Part shown: positions 12,660 through 21,080 of the stretch, piece by piece
Layout: each line of letters opens with the position of its first letter
How positions within the stretch are numbered: position 1 is the stretch's first letter
From: an uncultured Eubacterium sp.
GTDB lineage: Bacteria; Bacillota; Clostridia; Lachnospirales; Lachnospiraceae
NCBI GenBank assembly: GCA_934317205.1
Contig: CAKREL010000033.1
Span: forward strand, 1 to 22,103
Direction: 5' to 3'
DNA length: 22,103 bases
Notes under the pieces: model-generated
What the model saw: the letters and a program-made list of their open reading frames with translations, nothing else
The model's database searches: none
Told to the model about the DNA's origin: nothing
Made by a program: the position numbers and the translations under genes

Positions 12660-13568
12660 TTATGCTTCAATGGAAGCATATACCTGACGGATTTCAGCTT
12701 CTGTTGCGAGCAGCTCTGAAAATGCACTTGCACTTCCCGCAGAAATTCCCATGCGAAAAGCATGCTCATAATCTTCTTTTTCAATCCATCCTGCTACGAA
12801 TCCAGCTACCATGGAATCCCCTGCGCCAACTGCGTTCACCAGTGTTCCTTTCGGTGCCGGAAGCTGATGGAATCCACCTTTCTCATCCAGGAGAACTGCT
12901 CCCTGTCCAGCCATGGAAACCAGTACATTTCTAGCCCCCATCTCCTGCAATTTCTTTGCATAAGGCTGTACATCATCCCGCGTTTTTAATTCTACACCAA
13001 AGATTTCTCCAAGTTCATGATTATTAGGTTTAATCAAAAATGGATGGTACTCTAATACGTTCATCAAAAGTTCTCCGGTTGCGTCCACAACAAAGTGAAC
13101 ACCTTTTGATTCCAGACGTGCCATAATGTCGCGATAGATCATTTTTGGCATACTTCCCGGAATACTTCCTGCAAGTACCAGATAATCATCTGCTGTCAGA
13201 GTATCCAGCTTTTTCATTAATTCTTCTACATTCTCCGGACTGATATCCGGTCCCATACCATTAATCTCAGTTCCATCAAAATCTTTCAATTTCACATTAA
13301 TTCTTGAGCATCCTTCCGACAAGGAAATGAAATCATGTGAAAATCCAATCTCTGCCATTCTGCGCTCAATTTCTTTGCCTGTAAAACCTGCGGAAAAACC
13401 AAGTGCTTTTGTCTCAATCCCCAGATTATAAAGTACAGTGGAAACATTGATTCCCTTGCCACCCGGAAGCATCTGTTCCGCACATGTCCGATTTGTCATG
13501 CCCATTTGAAAATTATTTACTGATACAATATAATCCAGTGAAGGATTAAAAGTTACTGTGTAAACCAT
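12660..13568 (-). CDS. fruK: 1-phosphofructokinase (PfkB family)
   Basis: A 302-residue sugar kinase that phosphorylates fructose 1-phosphate with ATP to fructose 1,6-bisphosphate. The N-terminal VYTVTFNPSLDYIV, the GGKGINVS sugar-binding motif (36-43), LVLAGSIPG, KPNNHELGEIFG (180-191) and the ATP/anion-hole motif AVGAGDSMVAGF with catalytic Asp251 are all present. Tagatose-6-phosphate kinases share this fold, but the neighbouring fruA decides for FruK. GGGAGG lies seven bases before the ATG. It is the first gene of the operon; the promoter and phased repeats lie directly upstream. Confidence 0.95.
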   Translation of the reverse strand: MVYTVTFNPSLDYIVSVNNFQMGMTNRTCAEQMLPGGKGINVSTVLYNLGIETKALGFSAGFTGKEIERRMAEIGFSHDFISLSEGCSRINVKLKDFDGTEINGMGPDISPENVEELMKKLDTLTADDYLVLAGSIPGSMPKMIYRDIMARLESKGVHFVVDATGELLMNVLEYHPFLIKPNNHELGEIFGVELKTRDDVQPYAKKLQEMGARNVLVSMAGQGAVLLDEKGGFHQLPAPKGTLVNAVGAGDSMVAGFVAGWIEKEDYEHAFRMGISAGSASAFSELLATEAEIRQVYASIEA

Positions 13569-13597
13569 CTTTGTACCTCCCGTGTTTTTATGTCTGT

Positions 13598-13626
13598 ATT
13601 ATATCGTCATAATCAGTCATAATCAA
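13598..13626 (-). promoter_or_regulatory. Promoter of the fructose operon
   Basis: On the minus strand TTGATT (13621-13626), a 17-base spacer and a perfect TATAAT (13598-13603), 30 bases before the fruK ATG. It is overlapped by the phased repeat cluster at 13606-13639. Confidence 0.8.
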
Positions 13627-13691
13627 TCATTATAATTCACAAAAAAACTTTTTATTTTTATATAATATTCACAATCGTTCATATCCATTCA
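13606..13691 (-). promoter_or_regulatory. Phased direct repeats, likely DeoR/FruR operator
   Basis: On the plus strand GTCATAATCA occurs twice in a row (13606-13615, 13616-13625), followed in the same 10-base phase by ATCATTATAA (13626) and TTCAC (13636). A second cluster of TTCA occurs at 13668, 13678 and 13688, again exactly 10 bases apart. The first cluster covers the -35 box and spacer. Direct repeats spaced by one helical turn are what DeoR-family repressors commonly bind, and such a regulator is encoded at the end of this operon. A role for FruR here is inference. Confidence 0.6.
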
Positions 13692-13699
13692 TTTTATTT

Positions 13700-13739
13700 C
13701 AAAAAAGAAGCGGATTTTTGACTGTTTTTTCCGCTTCTT
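13700..13739 (-). terminator. Terminator of the solute-binding protein/hybrid kinase operon
   Basis: On the minus strand AAGAAGCGGA (13730-13739 side) pairs with TCCGCTTCTT over 10 bases (13705-13714 with 13730-13739), followed by a T-run (13706-13701). It lies eight bases after the kinase stop codon. Confidence 0.85.
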
Positions 13740-13746
13740 CCTTACA

Positions 13747-15954
13747 TCAACTACAATATTTTCTTATGATTGACACCATTCGATTTGTTTGCAATGGTTT
13801 TGCCAAGTGTGCATTCATTCCAGCATCCAGACATTGTTTAATGTCCTCATCATAGGCATTTGCTGTCATCGCAATAATCGGCACTGTTTTAGCATCATCG
13901 CGCCCCATTTTCCGAATCGTTCGCGTTGCTGTCAGCCCATCCATAACAGGCATCATCACATCCATCAAGATTGCATCAAAAGTACCCGGAGCTTCTTTTT
14001 CAAACAAATCTACTGCCTGTTGACCATCTGTCACTACCGTAATCTGTGCTCCCTGATCCTCCAGTAATGTCTCTGCAATTTCCGCATTTAATGCATTATC
14101 CTCCACCAAAAGCAGATGACAGCCTTCCATCCGTTTCGAATTTGTATCTGATCCTGCACACTTTTCCTCTTCTGTCACATCCGACACCTTTGCCACCGGT
14201 GCCAGATTAAATGGCAGCGTAAGTACAAACGTAGAACCTACGCCTTCCTCACTTTGCACTTCAATGGTTCCGTTCATTTTATCCACCAGATTTTTGACAA
14301 TTGCCATTCCAAGCCCTGAACCATAATACACACTTCTGGCATCAGTTCGTTCCTGCGCAAAAGGATCAAAGATATATTTGATAAAATCCTTACTCATCCC
14401 CACACCAGTATCTTTGATTGTCCACTGATATGTCACAACGTCATTCACTACCCCAAGGCATCTGCATCCTGTTTCCACTTTCCCACCAATCTTATTATAT
14501 TTGATACAATTCCCATAGATGTTTAAAAAAATCTGACGCAAATGCAAAGGGCTTCCGTAAATATTTTGAAAAAATACCCGTTCGCTACTTTTTTCATATT
14601 CCAGTGTAACTCCAGCTTCCGCAGCCCGCTGTTCCACAATGGTCAACACCTCATCTGATAACAGTTTCAAATTCATCGGTTCCTCTGACAGCACAACTTC
14701 GCCGCTTTCCAATTTACTCATCTGTAAAATATCATTGATGAGTGATAATAAATGGTTAGCAGATATTTTCATTTTTTTCTGATTTTCCTGCAACAGCTTT
14801 ACATTATCCGGATGTGTCTCGCCAATTTCCAGCAAACCAATAATCCCATTAAGTGGTGTACGGATATCATGACTCATTCGAGATAAAAAACTTGTTTTTG
14901 CAGCATTTGCGCGGTCTGCTTCATCCACAGCCACTTTCAGTTGTTCATTTTTATGCTGTAGACGCTCATTGTACCTCCGTTGGATGCTCAACTGTTTTTC
15001 TCTATAGTTTTGTGCCATTTTCCAGCGCACCATATGGATAATGACCAATATGATCAGATACAGAATCATAGAAAACATGACACTTAGAATCGTATTGTCA
15101 TACACATCACGTTCCGGAAGATATGCATAAACATAATAATTCCGCGCATGCTCCATCAAACCATAGTCATGAGAGAATGCATCATCTTCACTTCTTGCAT
15201 GAATCATCCGATCGCTTTCTGTTGCCGCTTTAATCTTGCGCAAAATTTCCACATCATTGGTACTTTTTCCAATCAGTTCTTCACTATTTGATGCAATGAT
15301 CTGCGTACCTTTGCTCACAACGATCGTTCCATTCTGTTCCAGATTGTAACCACAAAGAAGTCCATCAACAGACAAGTGGAACGCTCTGGTATATTCCAGT
15401 GTCGTATGATAGTAAGCCGCGATAATTCCTTTTCCATCTGTCCTTTCAGTCACAGCCACGTCTGCGTAAGAACCATCTTCACATTCAAAACGCATACTAT
15501 ATGTTTTCTCTGGAAATACCAACGCATCCTGTATCGCAATGGAGGTTATATGTTTCATCAGTTCTTCTGTCGGCAATCCGTCCATAGGATCATTGTACTG
15601 TACTTTTACAGTTCCATCCTTGTCCAGAAGCAACGCTCCCGTTACATAGCTGTCCCGCCCCCATTCTTCCAGCATTTCTTCGCTGATTTCTTCTTTATTG
15701 TCATAATAAATACTGTCTGTCAATGCATGATTGATCTGATTCACACTTTCTATCATGCGCATCATACTTTTTGTCTCAGCAGCAAGATTCAGTCTCTCGT
15801 ACTGATTGCACTGCTCTTTGATATAACTGACAGTACTGCTCAGCGTTCGTTGGGCCGCTTTCAAATCCACACGCACTGAAATCAGAAATACACCCACCAT
15901 CAAGATCATTCCAAGTATCACTTCCAGCAGATACAGCAGATGATTATTTTTCAT
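13747..15954 (-). CDS. Hybrid sensor histidine kinase with C-terminal receiver domain
   Basis: A 735-residue membrane kinase. A transmembrane helix (7-25) and a second (about 288-308) bracket an extracytoplasmic sensor of some 260 residues, probably Cache-like. A coiled stretch (315-350) leads to the HisKA domain with phosphoacceptor His362 in MSHDIRTPLNG, then the ATPase domain with NIYGNCIKYN (478-487, N box), DTGVGM (515-520), FDPFAQ and GSGLGMAIV (545-553). A linker (585-610) joins a receiver domain with VEDN (617-620), phosphoacceptor Asp665 in LMDVMMP and Lys719. There is no Hpt or DNA-binding domain, and none is encoded nearby. The ribosome binding site GGAGG lies inside the upstream gene, which it overlaps by 11 bases, so the two are co-expressed. 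Confidence 0.93.
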   Translation of the reverse strand: MKNNHLLYLLEVILGMILMVGVFLISVRVDLKAAQRTLSSTVSYIKEQCNQYERLNLAAETKSMMRMIESVNQINHALTDSIYYDNKEEISEEMLEEWGRDSYVTGALLLDKDGTVKVQYNDPMDGLPTEELMKHITSIAIQDALVFPEKTYSMRFECEDGSYADVAVTERTDGKGIIAAYYHTTLEYTRAFHLSVDGLLCGYNLEQNGTIVVSKGTQIIASNSEELIGKSTNDVEILRKIKAATESDRMIHARSEDDAFSHDYGLMEHARNYYVYAYLPERDVYDNTILSVMFSMILYLIILVIIHMVRWKMAQNYREKQLSIQRRYNERLQHKNEQLKVAVDEADRANAAKTSFLSRMSHDIRTPLNGIIGLLEIGETHPDNVKLLQENQKKMKISANHLLSLINDILQMSKLESGEVVLSEEPMNLKLLSDEVLTIVEQRAAEAGVTLEYEKSSERVFFQNIYGSPLHLRQIFLNIYGNCIKYNKIGGKVETGCRCLGVVNDVVTYQWTIKDTGVGMSKDFIKYIFDPFAQERTDARSVYYGSGLGMAIVKNLVDKMNGTIEVQSEEGVGSTFVLTLPFNLAPVAKVSDVTEEEKCAGSDTNSKRMEGCHLLLVEDNALNAEIAETLLEDQGAQITVVTDGQQAVDLFEKEAPGTFDAILMDVMMPVMDGLTATRTIRKMGRDDAKTVPIIAMTANAYDEDIKQCLDAGMNAHLAKPLQTNRMVSIIRKYCS

Positions 15955-16774
15955 AGGAATCCACCTCCAGATAATCCTTTGGATTTTCCAAATACTTTTT
16001 TAGGATTTCTTCCATAGTTCCATCTGCACGCATTTCCTCAAACACCTGAGATAAAGCGTTTTCTATTCCTCTGTCATCATACTTTGAAAATGCAACACCA
16101 AGACCCACCGTAAGCAATGGTTCATCCAGAATCCGGTAATCCAGATCATAATCCTTCATACATTGTACGATTGCTGTTTTATGTGCCACTATTGCATCTG
16201 CGTATCCCTTGCTCAAAAAAGGATATAGTAATTCCCTGTTTTGCAAGGAAAATACTTCTGCCAGTTCCGGAATCCGTGGATCCGCATGTGAAGCAAAAAG
16301 CTCTTCTGGCTTTGTCGTTGACTGTACTGCTATGCGTTTCCCCTGCAAATCTGCAAAAGTGTAGATGTCGCTGCCTTTACTGACAGCCACTACCTGACTA
16401 CTATTCATATATGCTGTTGTCCAGTGATACTGTGCTTCCCGTCCATCAATAGAAAAACTTCCCCAGATACAGTCAATCTCACCACTCTCTACCAGCTGTT
16501 TTTTTGCTTCCCAGTCAATATATGTAAATACTGCTTGATAACCCAACCGTTCAAAAGCCTCGGTCGCCAGATCTACGTCTATTCCTGCAGGTTTTCCGTT
16601 TGCATCCTCATAATTAAACGGCGGATAATTATCACTGCCAATGATAATCTTCGGTTTTGTTTCTTCTTTTCCTTTTGACACTCCTTGTTCAGTCCCACAC
16701 CCTCCGCACCATAGGAGCATGCCAATACAGATTCCTAATAGAGCGCATTTTCTCAATATCTTTGCATTTTTCAT
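15944..16774 (-). CDS. Family 3 extracellular solute-binding lipoprotein
   Basis: A 276-residue lipoprotein of the amino-acid-binding (SBP_bac_3) type. The N-terminus has a basic start, a hydrophobic core and a cysteine-rich lipobox with probable lipidated Cys26 (C-G-G-C; the -3 residue is an unusual Cys). The mature part begins the fold with IIGSDNYPPFNYEDANGKPA, then GIDVDLATEAFERLGY, GEIDCIWGSFSIDGRE and GKRIAVQSTTKPEEL. The family binds amino acids or similar solutes outside the cell. No ABC permease or ATPase gene is adjacent; the next gene is a sensor kinase overlapping by 11 bases. It therefore probably delivers a ligand signal to the kinase, like BvgS-type sensors in which both parts are fused. 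GGAG precedes the ATG by four bases. Confidence 0.88.
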   Translation of the reverse strand: MKNAKILRKCALLGICIGMLLWCGGCGTEQGVSKGKEETKPKIIIGSDNYPPFNYEDANGKPAGIDVDLATEAFERLGYQAVFTYIDWEAKKQLVESGEIDCIWGSFSIDGREAQYHWTTAYMNSSQVVAVSKGSDIYTFADLQGKRIAVQSTTKPEELFASHADPRIPELAEVFSLQNRELLYPFLSKGYADAIVAHKTAIVQCMKDYDLDYRILDEPLLTVGLGVAFSKYDDRGIENALSQVFEEMRADGTMEEILKKYLENPKDYLEVDSYEK

Positions 16775-16880
16775 TTATCTCCACACCTCATTTTGTCAAA
16801 AAGCTGCTATTTTTGTCTATTTTCCACGACATTGTAACAATTTGATGGTGCGAATTGTGTCGGATTATGTCGAAATCATT

Positions 16881-16992
16881 GTCTGCAAAATAACAGACTT
16901 TAATCCATTATGTTTCACTACATAAACAGGGTCTGAGTCCATTTCTCTCAGCGCATAATCATGAAACGCAAAAGAAATTTGAACTCAGACCC
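16881..16992 (-). promoter_or_regulatory. Structured leader between purL and the solute-binding protein gene
   Basis: On the minus strand a hairpin with GGGTCTGAGT/ACTCAGACCC stem (16983-16992 with 16929-16938, inner helix ATTTCT/AGAAAT) is followed by TTATGT/ACATAA and then GTCTG/CAGAC (16894-16898 with 16881-16885). The four GTCTG/CAGAC arms can pair in mutually exclusive ways. The first hairpin may instead be the purL terminator, although its minus-strand tail is TGTTTATG rather than a clean T-run; on the plus strand it is followed by TTTTAATA. The rest of the 283-base gap shows A/T-rich DNA with TTATC repeats (about 17000-17015). Confidence 0.45.
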
Positions 16993-17057
16993 TTTTAATA
17001 TCTTATCTTATCTTATTTTATTATATTATAGGATTTGGGTGTCAAAACACTCAAATC

Positions 17058-20000
17058 TTAGTCGCGGAAGAATGCCACACCAGATTCAAAGATTTTTAAA
17101 TCCTGCTCACCGTAAATGTTAATAGCCACACCATCGCCACGACGCTCTGAATGAGCCATCTTACCAAGCACTCGTCCATCCGGGCTTGTGATACCCTCGA
17201 TAGCCATATAAGATCCATTAACATTCCACTCTTCATCCATTGTCGGATTTCCTGCTTCATTGACATAGCAAGTTGCTACCTGACCGTTCGCAAAGAGTTT
17301 CTTGAGCCACTCATCATTTGCTACAAATCGACCTTCACCATGGGAAGCCGGGTTCGTATAAATCTTACCTACCTCTGCCTGTGCCAGCCACGGAGATTTA
17401 TTAGACATTACTTTTGTATAAACCATCTTGGAAATATGACGGCCGATGGTATTGTAAGTCAGTGTCGGAGAATCTGCTTTTTGCTCGCAAATCTCACCAT
17501 AAGGAACCAGACCAAGTTTGATCAGTGCCTGGAAACCATTACAAATGCCAAGGCAAAGTCCATCACGCTCATTTAAGAGTTTTTCAACGGCTTCTTTGAT
17601 TTTTGCATTACGGAATGCAGTTGCAAAGAATTTTGCACTTCCCTCCGGCTCATCACCTGCGGAAAATCCACCAGGGAACATAATAATCTGTGCCTGATCG
17701 ATGGCTTTTGCAAATACATCTACAGAATCACGAATATCCTGTGCATTCAGGTTTTTGAATACTTTAGTTACCACATTTGCACCTGCACGCTCAAATGCTT
17801 TTGCAGAATCATACTCACAGTTTGTACCCGGAAATACCGGAATAAATACAGTCGGTTTTGCAATTTTATTTTTACATACATATATCTCTTTTGTTGTATA
17901 GAGTTTTGCATCCAACTCTTTTTTATCGGTAGTTGCTCTGGTCGGATATACTTTTTCCAATGTGTTTGTCCATGCGGATAATGCATCATCCATAGCGATC
18001 TCCACATCACCGTAACGGAATACCGGCTCTTCCAGCACGGAGCCAACGATAGAAACATTTGCACGAAGTCCCACAGCATCTAATGCTGCTTTTACTGCAT
18101 CGGTATCTTCCGGTGCAACTTCAGCTATCAGGTTACCAAAGCCCGGTGCAAATGCATCTTCAGGTTTCAGACATGCACGAATGGAAACACCGAGTTTGTT
18201 ACCAAATGCCATCTTGCTGACAGCTGCTACCAGACCTTTTGCATCAAGTGCATAAACTGCTTTCAGTTTCTTATCCTGGATCAGGCTATATACTGCATCA
18301 TACAGTTTCATAACCTGTGCATAATCCGGCAGATCATATGCATCATGTTCAATAGTGAAGTACATCAGTTTGTCGCCTGCTGTCTTTAACTCAGGTGTTA
18401 CAATATCCTGCTCTTTTGCAACATCTACTGCAAAAGAAACCAATGTCGGCGGTACATCGATATCGTTGAAAGTTCCGGACATAGAGTCTTTTCCACCGAT
18501 AGATGGCAAACCAAAACTCATCTGTGCCTGGTATGCGCCAAGTAATGCTGCAAATGGCTGGCTCCAACGTTTTGGATCCTCGCTCATTCTGCGGAAATAC
18601 TCCTGGAAAGTAAACCGGATCTTCTTGTAATCACCACCGGCTGCCACAATTTTTGAAATAGACTCCAGTACAGAATAAACGGATCCATGGTATGGGCTCC
18701 AACTAGAGAGATACGGATCAAAACCATAACTCATCATTGTTACAGCATCACATTTTCCTGTCATAACCGGAATTTTTGCAACCATACTCTGAGTCTCTGT
18801 CAACTGATATTTTCCACCATATGGCATGTATACACTTCCAGCTCCGATAGAACCGTCAAACATTTCTACCAGACCTTTCTGAGAGCATACATTTAAGTCT
18901 TTTAATGTATCTACCCATGCAGCTTTTACGTCATTATTTGCCAGATCTTTGGCTACGCTGTCAAGAGCGATCTTGTTCAGATAATTGTCGGTTCTGCTCG
19001 GAATCTCAACCTGAACACCAGTTTCCTGATGTGCACCGTTTGTATTCAGGAAAGCACGGGAAATATTTACGATTTCTTTGCCTCTCCAGATCAGTACCAG
19101 ACGCGGATCCTCAGTAACAACAGCAACCGGAACAGCCTCCAGGTTTTCCTCAGCTGCATATGCAAGGAACTGATCTACATTTTCCGGTGCGATAACAACA
19201 GCCATTCGCTCCTGGGACTCAGAAATAGAAATCTCTGTACCGTCCAAACCGGCATATTTTTTCGGAACTTTATCTAATTCTACACGCAGACCGTCTGCCA
19301 GCTCACCGATAGCAACAGACACGCCACCAGCACCAAAGTCATTACACTTTTTGATGATGTGGCTGACTTCTTCTCTGCGGAACAATCTCTGAACTTTACG
19401 TTCTGTAGGAGGATTACCTTTCTGAACCTCAGCACCACATGTATCGATAGAAGAAGTAGTATGTGCTTTGGAAGAACCAGTTGCTCCACCACAACCGTCA
19501 CGTCCGGTACGACCGCCAAGCAGGATAATAATATCGCCCGGATCAGAAGTCAGTCGCTGTACAGCACGTCTCGGAGCTGCACCCAGAACTGCACCGATCT
19601 CCATACGTTTTGCCACATAATTTGGATGATATACCTCTTTGACATAGCCAGTTGCCAGACCGATCTGGTTACCATAAGAACTGTAACCAGTCGCTGCCGA
19701 ACGTACAATCTTCTTCTGAGGAAGTTTTCCTTCTAATGTATCTTTTACGGAAACTGTCGGATCTGCGGCACCAGTAATACGCATTGCCTGATAAACATAT
19801 GTACGACCGGACAGCGGATCACGGATTGCTCCACCAAGGCAGGTTGCTGCACCACCAAACGGCTCAATCTCAGTCGGATGATTGTGTGTCTCATTTTTGA
19901 AGTTTACGAGCCACTCTTCTGTTTTGCCATCCACTTCCAGTGGAACAACAATACTGCAGGCGTTGATTTCATCAGATTCTTCCTGATCAGCCAGTTTCCC

Positions 20001-20864
20001 TTCTTTTTTCAGTTTCTTCATTGCCATCAGAGCAAGATCCATCAGGCATACAAATTTATCATCACGATCCTTGTAAAGTTCCGCATAAGTCTCTTTGTAA
20101 TTATCATAAGAGGCTTTGATCGGCTCCAGATAATCGCCATCTTCAAATACCACATCTTTTAACTCAGTAGAAAATGTGGTATGACGGCAGTGATCAGACC
20201 AATATGTATCAAGCACACGAACTTCTGTCATAGTCGGATCACGATGCTCATCCTTCACAAAATAGTTCTGAATATGCTGAAAATCTTTGAATGTCATTGC
20301 CAGATTCAGAGATTCATATAATGATTTTAACTCTGCTTCCGGCATCTCACAGAAACCATCAAATACGATAACATCTGCAGGCTCGTCAAAATTCTGAACC
20401 AGCGTCTCCGGTTTTTCAAAACCAGTCTCTCTGGAATCTACCGGGTTAATGCAGTGATGTTTGATAGCCTCTAACTGCTCATCTGTCACTTCCCCCTCAA
20501 TCACATATGTCGTAGCAGTGCGGATAACCGGCTCTTCATTCTCATTCAGAAGTTTCACACACTGTACAGCGGAATCTGCTCTCTGGTCAAACTGTCCAGG
20601 TAAAAATTCCACACTAAATGCTTTTGCACCCTTAAGGTCAAAATTTTCTTCATAAATATCATCAACAGGCGGCTCAGAAAAAACACTGACCAGTGCTCTC
20701 TGATAAGTTGCCTCAGAAATGTTTTCCACATCATAACGGATCAGAACACGTACTCCTGTGACGGAAGTAATTCCAAGATAGCTCTTGATTTCTTCCTGCA
20801 GCTCTTTTGCTTTTACTGCATACGCTTCTTTTTTTTCTACATAAACTCTGCGTACATTACTCAT
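17058..20864 (-). CDS. purL: Phosphoribosylformylglycinamidine synthase, single-chain PurL
   Basis: A 1268-residue enzyme of purine synthesis that converts FGAR, ATP and glutamine to FGAM. It is the large form, in which PurS-like, synthetase and glutaminase parts are fused. Motifs: the PurS-like N-terminus, TYWSDHCRHTTFSTEL in the linker domain, HNHPTEIEPFGGAATCLGGAIRD in the ATP site, GGRTGRDGCGGATGSS, GIGGKDSMSGTF region, and the C-terminal glutaminase (about 1030-1268) with PGTNCEYDSAKAF, MFPGGFSAGDEPEGSA, LGICNGFQAL (Cys1108) and SHGEGRF (His1175, Glu1177). Many Firmicutes use separate PurL, PurQ and PurS; the fused type is common in gut Clostridia. GGAGG lies seven bases before the ATG. 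No other purine gene is adjacent. Confidence 0.96.
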   Translation of the reverse strand: MSNVRRVYVEKKEAYAVKAKELQEEIKSYLGITSVTGVRVLIRYDVENISEATYQRALVSVFSEPPVDDIYEENFDLKGAKAFSVEFLPGQFDQRADSAVQCVKLLNENEEPVIRTATTYVIEGEVTDEQLEAIKHHCINPVDSRETGFEKPETLVQNFDEPADVIVFDGFCEMPEAELKSLYESLNLAMTFKDFQHIQNYFVKDEHRDPTMTEVRVLDTYWSDHCRHTTFSTELKDVVFEDGDYLEPIKASYDNYKETYAELYKDRDDKFVCLMDLALMAMKKLKKEGKLADQEESDEINACSIVVPLEVDGKTEEWLVNFKNETHNHPTEIEPFGGAATCLGGAIRDPLSGRTYVYQAMRITGAADPTVSVKDTLEGKLPQKKIVRSAATGYSSYGNQIGLATGYVKEVYHPNYVAKRMEIGAVLGAAPRRAVQRLTSDPGDIIILLGGRTGRDGCGGATGSSKAHTTSSIDTCGAEVQKGNPPTERKVQRLFRREEVSHIIKKCNDFGAGGVSVAIGELADGLRVELDKVPKKYAGLDGTEISISESQERMAVVIAPENVDQFLAYAAEENLEAVPVAVVTEDPRLVLIWRGKEIVNISRAFLNTNGAHQETGVQVEIPSRTDNYLNKIALDSVAKDLANNDVKAAWVDTLKDLNVCSQKGLVEMFDGSIGAGSVYMPYGGKYQLTETQSMVAKIPVMTGKCDAVTMMSYGFDPYLSSWSPYHGSVYSVLESISKIVAAGGDYKKIRFTFQEYFRRMSEDPKRWSQPFAALLGAYQAQMSFGLPSIGGKDSMSGTFNDIDVPPTLVSFAVDVAKEQDIVTPELKTAGDKLMYFTIEHDAYDLPDYAQVMKLYDAVYSLIQDKKLKAVYALDAKGLVAAVSKMAFGNKLGVSIRACLKPEDAFAPGFGNLIAEVAPEDTDAVKAALDAVGLRANVSIVGSVLEEPVFRYGDVEIAMDDALSAWTNTLEKVYPTRATTDKKELDAKLYTTKEIYVCKNKIAKPTVFIPVFPGTNCEYDSAKAFERAGANVVTKVFKNLNAQDIRDSVDVFAKAIDQAQIIMFPGGFSAGDEPEGSAKFFATAFRNAKIKEAVEKLLNERDGLCLGICNGFQALIKLGLVPYGEICEQKADSPTLTYNTIGRHISKMVYTKVMSNKSPWLAQAEVGKIYTNPASHGEGRFVANDEWLKKLFANGQVATCYVNEAGNPTMDEEWNVNGSYMAIEGITSPDGRVLGKMAHSERRGDGVAINIYGEQDLKIFESGVAFFRD

Positions 20865-20930
20865 ATCGGATCCTCCATCTTAAGCTTGTTTCAATAGCAC
20901 AGACCTTTTCCGTACTATCATGATACACTT

Positions 20931-20959
20931 AGTATAACGTACTTATTTAAATTAGAAAA
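20931..20959 (-). promoter_or_regulatory. Possible purL promoter
   Basis: A good minus-strand -10 box TATACT (20931-20936) lies 67 bases before the purL ATG; the -35 position at 17 bases spacing reads TTTTCT and is weak. No purine riboswitch core was recognised in the leader. Confidence 0.4.
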
Positions 20960-21002
20960 ATTAATATATTTAATTCTATATATAAGTTTCGCTAATTTAT
21001 AA

Positions 21003-21031
21003 TTGACATACGCTTTCACACTCTATATACT
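21003..21031 (+). promoter_or_regulatory. Promoter of the LysR gene
   Basis: TTGACA (21003-21008), a 17-base spacer and TATACT (21026-21031), near-perfect consensus, 50 bases before the LysR start codon. The A/T-rich DNA between it and purL contains ATTAA-N5-TTAAT (20960-20974) inside a wider AAATTAG/CTAATTT inverted repeat (20948-20998), possible LysR sites. Confidence 0.8.
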
Positions 21032-21080
21032 AATATAAAAAGAGATTTCTGTAAATTAAAATATACTGGGAGAGAATTCT

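Noticed and set aside
15376..15879. 167-codon open frame antisense to the hybrid kinase
   Set aside because: It lies wholly inside the sensor domain coding sequence, with no plausible ribosome binding site or family.
16993..17032. TTATC tandem repeats and TATAAT-like words downstream of purL
   Set aside because: The repeats are short and low-complexity, and the only TTGACA nearby is nine bases from TATAAT, too close for a promoter.
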